The position numbers and the translations under genes were made by a program. A DNA stretch of 64,000 nucleotides from Nitrospirota bacterium (lineage in GTDB: Bacteria; Nitrospirota; JACRHJ01): NCBI GenBank assembly GCA_016212105.1, contig JACRHJ010000060.1, forward strand, positions 62,001-126,000. Reading direction: 5' to 3'. This document shows, piece after piece, positions 30,903 through 39,443 of this stretch (the first letter of the stretch is position 1; every line of letters starts with the position of its first letter). The notes below the pieces were generated by a model. The model was not told where the DNA came from and searched no databases. It worked only from the letters and a program-made list of their open reading frames with translations.

Positions 30903-31811
30903 CTACGGGTTGCACTTCCCGCAGATGGACTTGAATAGGGTCGTGGACAGGTAACGGTCGCCACGGTCGGGGAAGACGGTCACGACCAGGCCTGATTCCA
31001 TGGACTTCGCTGCCTGTATAGCACCGGCCATGGCCGCTCCGCTCGACATCCCGACGAATATGCCTTCCTTGAGCGCCAGGTCGCGCGCGGTCTCGTAGGC
31101 GGTGTCGTCGTCTATCACGACCTTCTCGTCGAGCTTCGACGGGTCGAATATCTTTGGGACGATGGCCTCCTTCATGTTCTTGAGGCCTTGTATCTTGTGG
31201 CCCTTGACAGGCTCCACGCCGATTATCTTTATGTCCCTGTTGTACTCCTTGAGCCTCCGGCCGACGCCCATCACCGTGCCGGTCGTGCCAATACCCGTGA
31301 CGAACGCCGTCACCTCTCCGCCGGTCTGGGCGATTATCTCAGGGCCGGTAGTCTCGTAATGCGCAAGCACGTTGTACGCGTTGTCGAACTGGTTCGGCAT
31401 GTAGTATATATCCGGCGACTCGCCGAGTATCCTGTGAGCCTCCATTATCGCGCCGTCCGTGCCGAGCTCGGCGGGCGTCAGCACCAGCTCCGCGCCGAGC
31501 GCCTCGAGGATGCTCCGCCTCTCAAGCGAGACGCAGGCGGGCATCGTGAGCTTCAGCCTGTAGCCCTTCGCCGCCGCGACCATCGCGAGGCCTATGCCGG
31601 TGTTCCCGGACGTGGCCTCGAGTATGACCTTGTCATGGGTGAGCCTGCCCTCTTCCTCGGCCATCTTCACCATGTAGTAGGCAGGGCGGTCCTTGACCGA
31701 GCCGCCGGGGTTCGCGCCTTCGAGCTTTGCGAAGATGCGTACCTTCTGGTTTGGGTTGATGTTGGCGATTTCGACGAGGGGGGTGTTTCCGATACTGTCC
31801 AGAACGCTCAT
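30903..31811 (-). CDS. cysK: Cysteine synthase (O-acetylserine sulfhydrylase)
   Basis: SIGNTPLVEI, GGSVKDRPAYYM, EATSGNTGIGLAMV, FVTGIGTTGTVMGVGR. Confidence 0.93.
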   Translation of the reverse strand: MSVLDSIGNTPLVEIANINPNQKVRIFAKLEGANPGGSVKDRPAYYMVKMAEEEGRLTHDKVILEATSGNTGIGLAMVAAAKGYRLKLTMPACVSLERRSILEALGAELVLTPAELGTDGAIMEAHRILGESPDIYYMPNQFDNAYNVLAHYETTGPEIIAQTGGEVTAFVTGIGTTGTVMGVGRRLKEYNRDIKIIGVEPVKGHKIQGLKNMKEAIVPKIFDPSKLDEKVVIDDDTAYETARDLALKEGIFVGMSSGAAMAGAIQAAKSMESGLVVTVFPDRGDRYLSTTLFKSICGKCNP

Positions 31812-32084
31812 GTTGCTTTCCGTCCGTGAATTTGCCGTGCAATTGATGGGAAATCAGGTCACAAGGCGATTATAGAGATTACGACAAAAACTGTCAACTG
31901 ATATTAAGGACCTGTCTGGCATTTGCGTATTTGATTGTCGTCCCGACCCCCGGCTTAATGACTGCCGGGGGAGGCTGCGCTGAGGGACCTGCTTCTATCT
32001 AAATTAAGAAGGGAGGACACGATGGTCCTCCCCTACAATTTTGTAGGGGCCGACCGTCGTGTCGGCCCTGCCTATTTTGATGGG

Positions 32085-32759
32085 CTATGATTTCCTGAAC
32101 GACACGACGATGCCGTCGTTAAGGAGGATGTTCAGAGAGGTGAGCCGCGCGGCAAGCTCGCGGGTTTCCGCGTCCTTGGAGATGTGCTTGAGGAACGAGA
32201 AACATTTGAAGTACAGGCTCGTAAATATGAACCGGTAGGCTGACGCCTTGGGCTTGAGATCGTGTACGCGCCCGAGCGAAAACCCGGCCTTCCTCGCGAA
32301 TGCTATGAGGAATGACAAGTTAATGGGGTTGATGTGGAGGTGCGTCCCCTCCTCAGGTGTCCTGATGATGTGCGGGAAGCCGTAGTACGTGCCTGTCCAA
32401 CAGAACCGGTAACGGTTTTTTGTGTTAAGTATGTTCGGCGTGGAGATTACGAGCGTCCCGCCGGGCCTCAGGACACGGTGGAACTCGCGCAGGATGTGGT
32501 GTGTATTCTCGACATGTTCGATGCCTTCGAGGCATGCGACGTAGTCGAAACTCGCATCGTCATATGGGAGCGGCTTGTTGAGGTCCGCCCTGACCAGGCC
32601 CGGCACGCCGGGGTCGGCGTACAGGTCGGCCGGGTGGTACTCCCAGCCGGGGCCGAGGACGTCCCTGAGCCAGCACTTGCCGGCGGGAATGTCGAGAAGC
32701 TTTCCGGGTCTCGCGTCCCTGAAGAACGCCCGGACTGTGTTGTATGTCTCTTTCTGCAT
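32085..32759 (-). CDS. SAM-dependent methyltransferase
   Basis: LDIPAGKCWLRDVL, YVACLEGIEHVENTHHILREFHRVLRPGGTLVISTPN. Confidence 0.88.
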   Translation of the reverse strand: MQKETYNTVRAFFRDARPGKLLDIPAGKCWLRDVLGPGWEYHPADLYADPGVPGLVRADLNKPLPYDDASFDYVACLEGIEHVENTHHILREFHRVLRPGGTLVISTPNILNTKNRYRFCWTGTYYGFPHIIRTPEEGTHLHINPINLSFLIAFARKAGFSLGRVHDLKPKASAYRFIFTSLYFKCFSFLKHISKDAETRELAARLTSLNILLNDGIVVSFRKS

Positions 32760-32834
32760 TGAGGCTCCGTGTTGTGACAGGCGGATAATATAACATTTCT
32801 GAAACGTTGTTGTAAAGCTGCCTTTAACTAGTAG

Positions 32835-32872
32835 AAGTTTTTGGGCCGCCTTTTTACAAAAAGGCGGGACTT
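32835..32872. repeat. Hairpin repeat family A, copy 4
   Basis: AAGTTTTTGGGCCGCCTTTTTACAAAAAGGCGGGACTT, identical to copy 1. Confidence 0.85.
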
Positions 32873-32932
32873 GTCAGTCGCCCTCAAGTTTTCCATTGAC
32901 ATTCCGTCTCTCATTAATTAGCCTTATCAGCC

Positions 32933-34321
32933 ATGAACAAACTGAAACTCCCCCGCTTGACCATATCCGCCCCGCACAGAAGCTCCGGCAAGAGCACCAT
33001 CACTATAGGCCTCTGCGCCGCGTTCACGGAGATGGGCCTGAAGGTCCAGCCGTTCAAGAAGGGGCCGGACTTCATAGACCCTATGTGGCACGAGGCCGCT
33101 ACCGGGCGGCAGTCTCATAACCTCGACTTCTACATGCTCGGCGAGGACATTATACGCCAGAGCTTCCAGAGGCACGCCTCCGACGCGGACATAAGCATCA
33201 TCGAGGGCAACATGGGGCTCTACGACGGGCTCGACATGGCGGGGTCGGACTCGACGGCGGGCCTCGCGCGGCTCCTGAAGTCCCCCGTGGTCCTCGTAGT
33301 CGACTGCTCCGGAATGACACGCGGCATCGCGCCGCTCGTTAAAGGTTTCGAGAGTTTTGAGCCGGAGACAGGCGTCAGGGCAGTCATACTCAACAAGGTA
33401 AAGGGCGCGCGGCACGAGCGTAAGCTCCGGGATGCGATAGAGCGCTACTGCGACGCGGTGGTCGTCGGGGCGCTCCCGCATGAGGACGAGATGGGAATCG
33501 CCATGCGCCACCTGGGGCTCGTGCCGGTCAGGGAGGACAGGGGGCTCTCGCCGGTCGTCGAGGCGATGCGCAAGGTCATAAAGGACGGGGTAGACCTGGA
33601 CCGGGTGCTGGATATGGCGAGGGGGGCGGAGCCGCTCGACCCCGTCGTGGTGCCTGACATGACCATAAACCCGCCGGTGGTCAGGATAGGCATGGCGATG
33701 GACAGCGCGTTCACGTTTTATTACCCGGAGAACCTGGAGGCGCTCCGGGCGGCCGGGGCGGAGCTTGTCCCGTTCAGCCCGATGTCCGATTCAAAACTCC
33801 CGGTGGTGGACGCCCTTTATATAGGAGGCGGCTTCCCCGAGGTGCATATGGAGGCGCTGGAGAAAAACGAGTCCATGCGCGCGGACATAAAGCGCCGCAT
33901 CGAGGACGGCATGCCGGTATATGCCGAGTGCGGCGGGCTGATGTACCTCTGCCGGGCTATTAGCTGGGAGGGCAGGACGTGCGGCATGGTCGGGGCGCTA
34001 CCTTGCGGGATAAAGATGTCGAAGCGGCCAGCCGGGCACGGGTACGTGAAGCTTAAGGCCACCGGCGCAGGAAACTGGCCGGCCTTCGGCGATACGATAA
34101 AGGCGCACGAGTTCCACCATTCGAGTGTCGTCGAGCTGGAGAACGGAACATTCGCGTTCGAGATGCTCCGGGGCAAGGGGGTGGACGCGGAACACGACGG
34201 CCTGACATATAAGAACGTACTAGCGGCCTACGCGCACATCCACAGCCTGGGCACGCCTGACTGGGCTCCCGTGTTCGTAAGCTTTATCAGGAAGGCTTGC
34301 TACAGTTACAAGCCTGGCTGA
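32933..34321 (+). CDS. dsrN: DsrN / CbiA-type cobyrinate a,c-diamide synthase (probable siroheme amidase)
   Basis: APHRSSGKSTITIGL, KKGPDFIDP, YIGGGFPEVH, YAECGGLMYL; adjacent to dsrC. Confidence 0.85.
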   Translation: MNKLKLPRLTISAPHRSSGKSTITIGLCAAFTEMGLKVQPFKKGPDFIDPMWHEAATGRQSHNLDFYMLGEDIIRQSFQRHASDADISIIEGNMGLYDGLDMAGSDSTAGLARLLKSPVVLVVDCSGMTRGIAPLVKGFESFEPETGVRAVILNKVKGARHERKLRDAIERYCDAVVVGALPHEDEMGIAMRHLGLVPVREDRGLSPVVEAMRKVIKDGVDLDRVLDMARGAEPLDPVVVPDMTINPPVVRIGMAMDSAFTFYYPENLEALRAAGAELVPFSPMSDSKLPVVDALYIGGGFPEVHMEALEKNESMRADIKRRIEDGMPVYAECGGLMYLCRAISWEGRTCGMVGALPCGIKMSKRPAGHGYVKLKATGAGNWPAFGDTIKAHEFHHSSVVELENGTFAFEMLRGKGVDAEHDGLTYKNVLAAYAHIHSLGTPDWAPVFVSFIRKACYSYKPG

Positions 34322-34341
34322 CCATTTCAATAAAATACATC

Positions 34342-34370
34342 TTGACAAGCCTGGTTATCGGGTATATATT
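34342..34370 (+). promoter_or_regulatory. Sigma-70-like promoter P1 upstream of dsrC
   Basis: TTGACA-17-TATATT. Confidence 0.65.
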
Positions 34371-34386
34371 TCGGGGCGTTATTTAT

Positions 34387-34401
34387 TATAACGATGTTTT
34401 A
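34387..34401. promoter_or_regulatory. Putative operator site 1
   Basis: TATAACGATGTTTTA; dyad core AAC-N3-GTT. Confidence 0.5.
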
Positions 34402-34470
34402 GAACACGTTGACCGGCAGTACGGCATCCGCGTATCGTCATCTCCCGGCGCACGCCATTACGGATAAAGT

Positions 34471-34485
34471 TATAACATCGTTTTA
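34471..34485. promoter_or_regulatory. Putative operator site 2
   Basis: TATAACATCGTTTTA; same as site 1 except for the central trinucleotide; exactly 84 bp away. Confidence 0.5.
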
Positions 34486-34512
34486 AAAATGCGGTTTTTC
34501 GGAAAATTTCCC

Positions 34513-34542
34513 TTGACAAAAACCCCTCGGGTTTATTATATT
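34513..34542 (+). promoter_or_regulatory. Sigma-70-like promoter P2 upstream of dsrC
   Basis: TTGACA-18-TATATT. Confidence 0.6.
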
Positions 34543-34707
34543 AGCGTCTCGGCGTAGTCAGGTCTCACGACTGCGTCCGCAAGCCTGGCTTTTCCCGGAA
34601 AATATAAAACGCAGTTAGCTTATAAAGTTGAATGGGGCACAGGTGTCATTAGGGGCGTCTGTGGAAGTGCGGGACAACATATCTCAATTTCAAGGAGGTA
34701 ATGTAAG

Positions 34708-35043
34708 ATGCCGAGCATGGAGTTTAAGGGCAAAACTTACGAAGTGGACGAGGACGGTTATCTGTTGAACCTGGACGAGTGGAACGAGGAAGTCGCCGGG
34801 TACATAGCCGAGCAGGAAGAGGTCGAGATGACCGAGGCCCACTGGGAAGTCGTCAACTTCCTGAGGGAGTACTATGCCGAGTACAAGATCGCCCCGATGA
34901 TCAAGATACTCGTCAAGGCGCTCGGCCAGAAGCTCGGGCCGGAGAAGGGCAACACGAAGTACCTCTATGAGCTCTACCCGGCTGGCCCGGCCAAGCAGGC
35001 CTGCAAGATCGCCGGCCTCCCCAAGCCGACCGGTTGCGTCTAG
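34708..35043 (+). CDS. dsrC: DsrC, sulfur carrier with both C-terminal cysteines
   Basis: YEVDEDGYLLNLDEWNEEVA...C-terminal ACKIAGLPKPTGCV (C-X10-C-V); strong SD AAGGAGG. Confidence 0.95.
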   Translation: MPSMEFKGKTYEVDEDGYLLNLDEWNEEVAGYIAEQEEVEMTEAHWEVVNFLREYYAEYKIAPMIKILVKALGQKLGPEKGNTKYLYELYPAGPAKQACKIAGLPKPTGCV

Positions 35044-35061
35044 TTTTTCAATAACAGGTCC

Positions 35062-35094
35062 GGCCGTCCCGCGTCTGACATGCGCGGGGCGGCT
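35062..35094 (+). other. Intercistronic hairpin dsrC-dsrM
   Basis: GGCCGTCCCGCG / CGCGGGGCGGCT stem, no T-run. Confidence 0.6.
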
Positions 35095-35124
35095 GTATCT
35101 TAACATTGAGAAGGAAGGAGATCG

Positions 35125-35862
35125 ATGGAACCCTCGGTGTTGCTAACTCTCGTCTTCACGGCGATGGCGTACGGCGCGATAGCGGTATTCGTCGCAGGTG
35201 TCGCCGCCAAGTTGTACAGGTACAAAACTACGCCTTCCCCTCTTAGAATTCCTACTACCCCGGCGCCAATAAGCCCCATTGGCGTGCCCTTCAGGATTTT
35301 CGGCGACGTCGTATTCTTTAACAGCCTCTTCAAGGGCAACAAATGGACCTGGATAGGCGGCATCGTATTTCACTATGCCTTCCTGATGGTGGTCCTCAGG
35401 CACCTCAGGTATTTCTTCTATCCGGAGCCCGGCTGGGTGATGTCCCTGCAGGCCGCCGGCATCTACGCCGGCATACTCCTGCCGCTGGCCGTCCTCTACC
35501 TCTTGATGAGGAGGACCTCGGTGGACAGGACGATGTTCGTGTCCTCCCTGGCCGACTATTTTGTCCTGGCCCTCATTTTTTGCATAGCCGTAACCGGGCT
35601 CCTCATGAAATATTATGTCAGGCCCTTCATGGTCGACGTGAAGGGTTTTGTTTACGGCCTGGTGACGCTGAACCCTTCGGCTGTCCCGTTCGAGCCGGTG
35701 TTCCTCCTTCATCTACTCCTGGTGTTCACGCTTCTGGTCTATTTCCCGTTCAGCAAGCTGATGCACTCCGGCGGCATATTCTTCAGCCCGACAAGGAACC
35801 AGTGCGACAACCCGAGGGAAAAGAGACACATCAACCCCTGGTCGCCCAACTTAGGCGCGTAA
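35125..35862 (+). CDS. dsrM: DsrM, membrane cytochrome b (NarI-like)
   Basis: Multi-TM with FHYAFLMVVLRHLRYF and LLHLLLVFTLLVYFPFSKLMH; directly upstream of dsrK. Confidence 0.88.
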   Translation: MEPSVLLTLVFTAMAYGAIAVFVAGVAAKLYRYKTTPSPLRIPTTPAPISPIGVPFRIFGDVVFFNSLFKGNKWTWIGGIVFHYAFLMVVLRHLRYFFYPEPGWVMSLQAAGIYAGILLPLAVLYLLMRRTSVDRTMFVSSLADYFVLALIFCIAVTGLLMKYYVRPFMVDVKGFVYGLVTLNPSAVPFEPVFLLHLLLVFTLLVYFPFSKLMHSGGIFFSPTRNQCDNPREKRHINPWSPNLGA

Positions 35863-35875
35863 GGAGAATACAACA

Positions 35876-37378
35876 GTGGCAAAGGTAAAGGTTGAAGTTC
35901 CTGTACTGACAGGAAGCACGGTATTCCCGGTCATGAAGGAAGGGGCCACCTCCGGGATTAAGTCGCACCTGGCCAAGGAGAAGGACATGGTCGCCCTCGG
36001 CTTCCCCGGCGCGCTGCTCCCGGACTGGAAGGAGAGGGCGGTCGAGAGGATGGCCGAGCTGCTGAAGAAGTACAAGTCGCTCCAGGTCTACCTCGACATC
36101 TGCGTCAAGTGCGGTTCCTGCACCGACAAGTGCCAGTTCTACCTGGGCACCAAGGACCCGCGCAACATGCCGGTGGCAAGGCAGGAACTCCTCAGGAAGG
36201 TCTACCGCCGCTATCTGACCGTCAGCGGCAAGGTGCTCGGCCCGCTGGTAGACGCCGAAGACCTGACGATGGAGACGCTGGACGAGTGGCATACATACTT
36301 CTACCAGTGCTCCGAATGCAGGCGCTGCTCGGTCTACTGCCCGTACGGCATAGACACCGCCGAGATTACCATGGCGGCGCGCGAGATACTGGACGCCATC
36401 GGCTATGGTCAGAAGTACATCACCGAGATCATCCACAAGGTCTACACGATAGGCAACAACCTCGGAATGCCCGGCCCGGCCATACAGTCCACGCTCGACT
36501 TCATAGTCGAGGACATCAAGGACACCACCGGCGCCGAGGTCGAGCTCCCGATGGACGTCGTTGGCGCGGACGTCCTCCTGGTCACGCCTTCCGCGGACTT
36601 CTTCGCATCCCCGCACGTCGAGTCGCTCGCGGGCTACGCGAAGGTGTTCAAGCAGGCGGGCCTCTCCTGGACGCTCAGCTCTCACGCCTCCGAGGCCGGC
36701 AACTTCGGCATGTTCATCGGCAACTTCGAGGTCATGAGGAACGTCGCCAAGAGGATACGCGAAGGCATCGAGATAATCAAGCCCAAGAGGCTGGTGCACG
36801 GCGAGTGCGGCCACGCCTGGCGTATCGCCTACTCCTTCTGGAACACCCTCATCGGCCCGTTCGACTCGCTCGACCCGAACTACCCGGCCCCGCAGCACAT
36901 CTGCGAGTTCACGCACGACCTCATCAAGAGGGGCGCGCTCAAGCTCGACAAGACCGCGAACGATGATTTCGTCGTCACGTTCCACGACTCCTGCAACGTA
37001 GCCAGGGGTGCGAGGATGGGCAACATGAAGGGCGGACAGTTCGTCATACCGAGGGAGATAATCAAGGCGACCTGCAACAAGTTCGTAGACATGGCCCCGA
37101 ACACCATCCACGAGCACACGTTCTGCTGCGGCGGCGGCGGCGGTATCCTTACCGACGAGCTGATAGACGTCCGCATCAAGGGCGCGATGCCGAGGATGAA
37201 CGCGTACAAGGCTATCAAGGACAGCCACGGCGCGAACTTCTTCGCCCTCATATGCGCCATATGCAAGGCCCAGATGACGAAGGTATTCCCCTACTACGGC
37301 TATGAGATGGAAGAGGTGGGCGGTGTCCACCAGCTCGTCAACAGGGCGATAGTCATGGGTGGAAAGGAGGGGATATAA
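35876..37378 (+). CDS. dsrK: DsrK, HdrD-like Fe-S catalytic subunit
   Basis: CVKCGSCTDKC, CSECRRCSVYCPYG, HGECGHAWR, CNVARG, CCGGGGG; GTG start. Confidence 0.92.
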   Translation: MAKVKVEVPVLTGSTVFPVMKEGATSGIKSHLAKEKDMVALGFPGALLPDWKERAVERMAELLKKYKSLQVYLDICVKCGSCTDKCQFYLGTKDPRNMPVARQELLRKVYRRYLTVSGKVLGPLVDAEDLTMETLDEWHTYFYQCSECRRCSVYCPYGIDTAEITMAAREILDAIGYGQKYITEIIHKVYTIGNNLGMPGPAIQSTLDFIVEDIKDTTGAEVELPMDVVGADVLLVTPSADFFASPHVESLAGYAKVFKQAGLSWTLSSHASEAGNFGMFIGNFEVMRNVAKRIREGIEIIKPKRLVHGECGHAWRIAYSFWNTLIGPFDSLDPNYPAPQHICEFTHDLIKRGALKLDKTANDDFVVTFHDSCNVARGARMGNMKGGQFVIPREIIKATCNKFVDMAPNTIHEHTFCCGGGGGILTDELIDVRIKGAMPRMNAYKAIKDSHGANFFALICAICKAQMTKVFPYYGYEMEEVGGVHQLVNRAIVMGGKEGI

Positions 37379-37695
37379 TGAAGACACGACTCACAAGGAT
37401 TGTGTCGTCACTGGCGATAATGGCCGCCCTCCTGATGGTCATGGTGGTCGCGGGCTGCGACAGGGTGTCGAAGCCGGAACTCAAGGGCGAGGGCCCGCTG
37501 GCGCTCACGCTGCCGGAAGGCATGCTCTCTCCGGAGTACCACCAGCCGGTCGAGTACTGGAAGACGCACCACATGGACATTATCGCACACGGCGACTACG
37601 AGAAGCAGGAGTGCATGCTCTGCCACGACGCCAACACCTCGTGCAACAACTGCCACGAGTACGTCGGCGTGGCCACCGTGGAAACCTACGAATAG
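37378..37695 (+). CDS. Diheme c-type cytochrome lipoprotein (DsrJ-position)
   Basis: Lipobox VVAGC; two CxxCH motifs (CMLCH, CNNCH). Confidence 0.75.
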   Translation: MKTRLTRIVSSLAIMAALLMVMVVAGCDRVSKPELKGEGPLALTLPEGMLSPEYHQPVEYWKTHHMDIIAHGDYEKQECMLCHDANTSCNNCHEYVGVATVETYE

Positions 37696-37738
37696 TCTAA
37701 CTTCAGGTCTTTAATTCAAAGGACAGGAGCCGTTATAA

Positions 37739-38209
37739 ATGGATGAGAAGAAAGAGACTAAGGAAGTGGAGGAGACCCACGAGGGGGGCAAGTTCCTGGC
37801 CAACAGGAGACAGTTCTTGGGCGCCTTCGCGGGTATAGTCGGAGCCGCCGGCGCGCTTCAGGTCGGAGTCCCGCTGCTGGCTTCCTTCAAGCCCGTACAG
37901 AGGGGCAAGCCGGAGCCGGTGACGCTCAACCTGGGTGACATACCTGTGGGCGGCTTTGCACAGGCTGTGTATGCGGGTTCAACTTTCCTGGCTTTCAACA
38001 GGAAGACCGGCATCGAGTGCATATCGCTCAAGTGCACGCACCTCGGCTGCTTCGTCAAGTGGGAGGCCGACAAGGAAAGGTTCCAGTGTCCGTGCCACGA
38101 CGGTTGGTTCGACAAGAACGGGGTCAACAAGGGCGGACCGCCTCCCGCCCCGCTCGAGCTGCTTCCGTTCAAGGTAGCCGGCGACAAGCTAATCGTGGGA
38201 GGTGAATAA
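37739..38209 (+). CDS. Rieske [2Fe-2S] protein with Tat signal
   Basis: NRRQFLG twin arginine; CTHLGC and CPCHDG cluster motifs. Confidence 0.93.
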   Translation: MDEKKETKEVEETHEGGKFLANRRQFLGAFAGIVGAAGALQVGVPLLASFKPVQRGKPEPVTLNLGDIPVGGFAQAVYAGSTFLAFNRKTGIECISLKCTHLGCFVKWEADKERFQCPCHDGWFDKNGVNKGGPPPAPLELLPFKVAGDKLIVGGE

Positions 38210-38211
38210 CA

Positions 38212-38868
38212 ATGCAGAGGATAATTGACTGGGTTGAGTCCCGCACCGGCATCCAGGAGCTGCTGGACGATGAGGTGTTCTCCAAGAAAGCCCCCAAGAT
38301 GCACCACTGGTACGAGCTGTTCGGGTGCTTCGGCGGCCTTTCGCTGATACTGTTCATTATACAGGTGCTCTCGGGCATCTTCCTCCTGATATACTACGTG
38401 CCGTCTCCGGCCGAGGCATTCTCGAGCGTCGTCTTCATAGACAACGGCGTCGTGTTCGGATGGCTGTTCCGGAGGCTGCATGCGGTCGGCGCGAACATCA
38501 TGATACTGCTCGTCATGATACACATGCTCAAGGTCATCATCTCCGGCGCTTACAAGGCCCCGAGAGAGTTCCACTGGCTGTCCGGGTTCATGCTTCTGAT
38601 GCTCACCATGATGATGGGCATCTCCGGCTACCTGCTCCCGTGGACGCAGCTGTCATACTGGGCGGTCACGGTCCTCACGACCTCGTTTTCGCTCATGCCT
38701 GTCATCGGGCCGGACATGATGAAGATCATCAGGGGCGCGGACAACGTCGGCGCGGCTACGCTTGGGCGGTTCTTCGCCCTGCACCTCGCCACACCGGTGC
38801 TGATGGTGCTGCTGCTGGCGGTGCATTTCATGATGATCAAGAAGACGGGTATCAACGAGACACTTTGA
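38212..38868 (+). CDS. Cytochrome b6-like N-terminal subunit
   Basis: HAVGANIMILLVMIH and HLATPVLMVLLLAVH paired heme ligands (H-X13-H). Confidence 0.93.
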   Translation: MQRIIDWVESRTGIQELLDDEVFSKKAPKMHHWYELFGCFGGLSLILFIIQVLSGIFLLIYYVPSPAEAFSSVVFIDNGVVFGWLFRRLHAVGANIMILLVMIHMLKVIISGAYKAPREFHWLSGFMLLMLTMMMGISGYLLPWTQLSYWAVTVLTTSFSLMPVIGPDMMKIIRGADNVGAATLGRFFALHLATPVLMVLLLAVHFMMIKKTGINETL

Positions 38869-38954
38869 CGGAACGCTTCGACGGCTGACACCAGGTGCGA
38901 GGCCCGGCGGTACACGCTTCCCTTGCATTATTCAAACAGTGAGGTGACTCAGGG

Positions 38955-39413
38955 ATGAAATACAACAAAGACAACTGGCATGGCGAGCTCGAGCCGTTCT
39001 GGCCGAACGACGTCATTGACAAGGGCATAATAGCCTCTATCGTGCTCGGGTTCTTCTTCGCGGTAGCGTTCTTCTATCCGGCACTGTTCCTGCCGCCGGA
39101 GATACCCGCTGACCCGACGACCACACCCCTCGCGGTCAAGCCGGAATGGTACTTCCTCGCGGCGTACCAGACGCTTAAGCTGTTCCCGGCCGACAAACTC
39201 GGCGGCGAGCTTGCCGAGCTGATGGGCATGGGCGTCCAGATGATAGCCATCACCGGCCTGATGTTCCTGCCGTTTCTCGACAGGTCGCCGGAGAAGAACT
39301 GGAGGCGCAGGCCCTACTTCCTCAAGCTGGTATTCGCGGGCCTTGGCGTGTTCCTTATCCTTACGGTATGGGGCGCGATTTCCGGCGAGGTACATTGGGG
39401 AATCAAATTCTAA
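38955..39413 (+). CDS. Cytochrome b C-terminal / subunit IV-like
   Basis: PEWYFLAAYQTLK Qo-site PEWY motif, three TM segments. Confidence 0.92.
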   Translation: MKYNKDNWHGELEPFWPNDVIDKGIIASIVLGFFFAVAFFYPALFLPPEIPADPTTTPLAVKPEWYFLAAYQTLKLFPADKLGGELAELMGMGVQMIAITGLMFLPFLDRSPEKNWRRRPYFLKLVFAGLGVFLILTVWGAISGEVHWGIKF

Positions 39414-39443
39414 TCCTCTGAAGACCGAGACAAGGAGAAAAAC

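Noticed and set aside
31930-32080. ncRNA candidate between methyltransferase and cysK
   Set aside because: Consists of generic dispersed palindromes (e.g. GTAGGGGCCGACCGTCGTGTCGGCCC), similar in style to 58410-58490; no support for a gene.
34388-34397. FNR/CRP or HcpR site at the dsrC dyads
   Set aside because: Core AAC-N3-GTT does not fit TTGAT-N4-ATCAA or TTGTGA-N6-TCACAA, so no regulator family is assigned.
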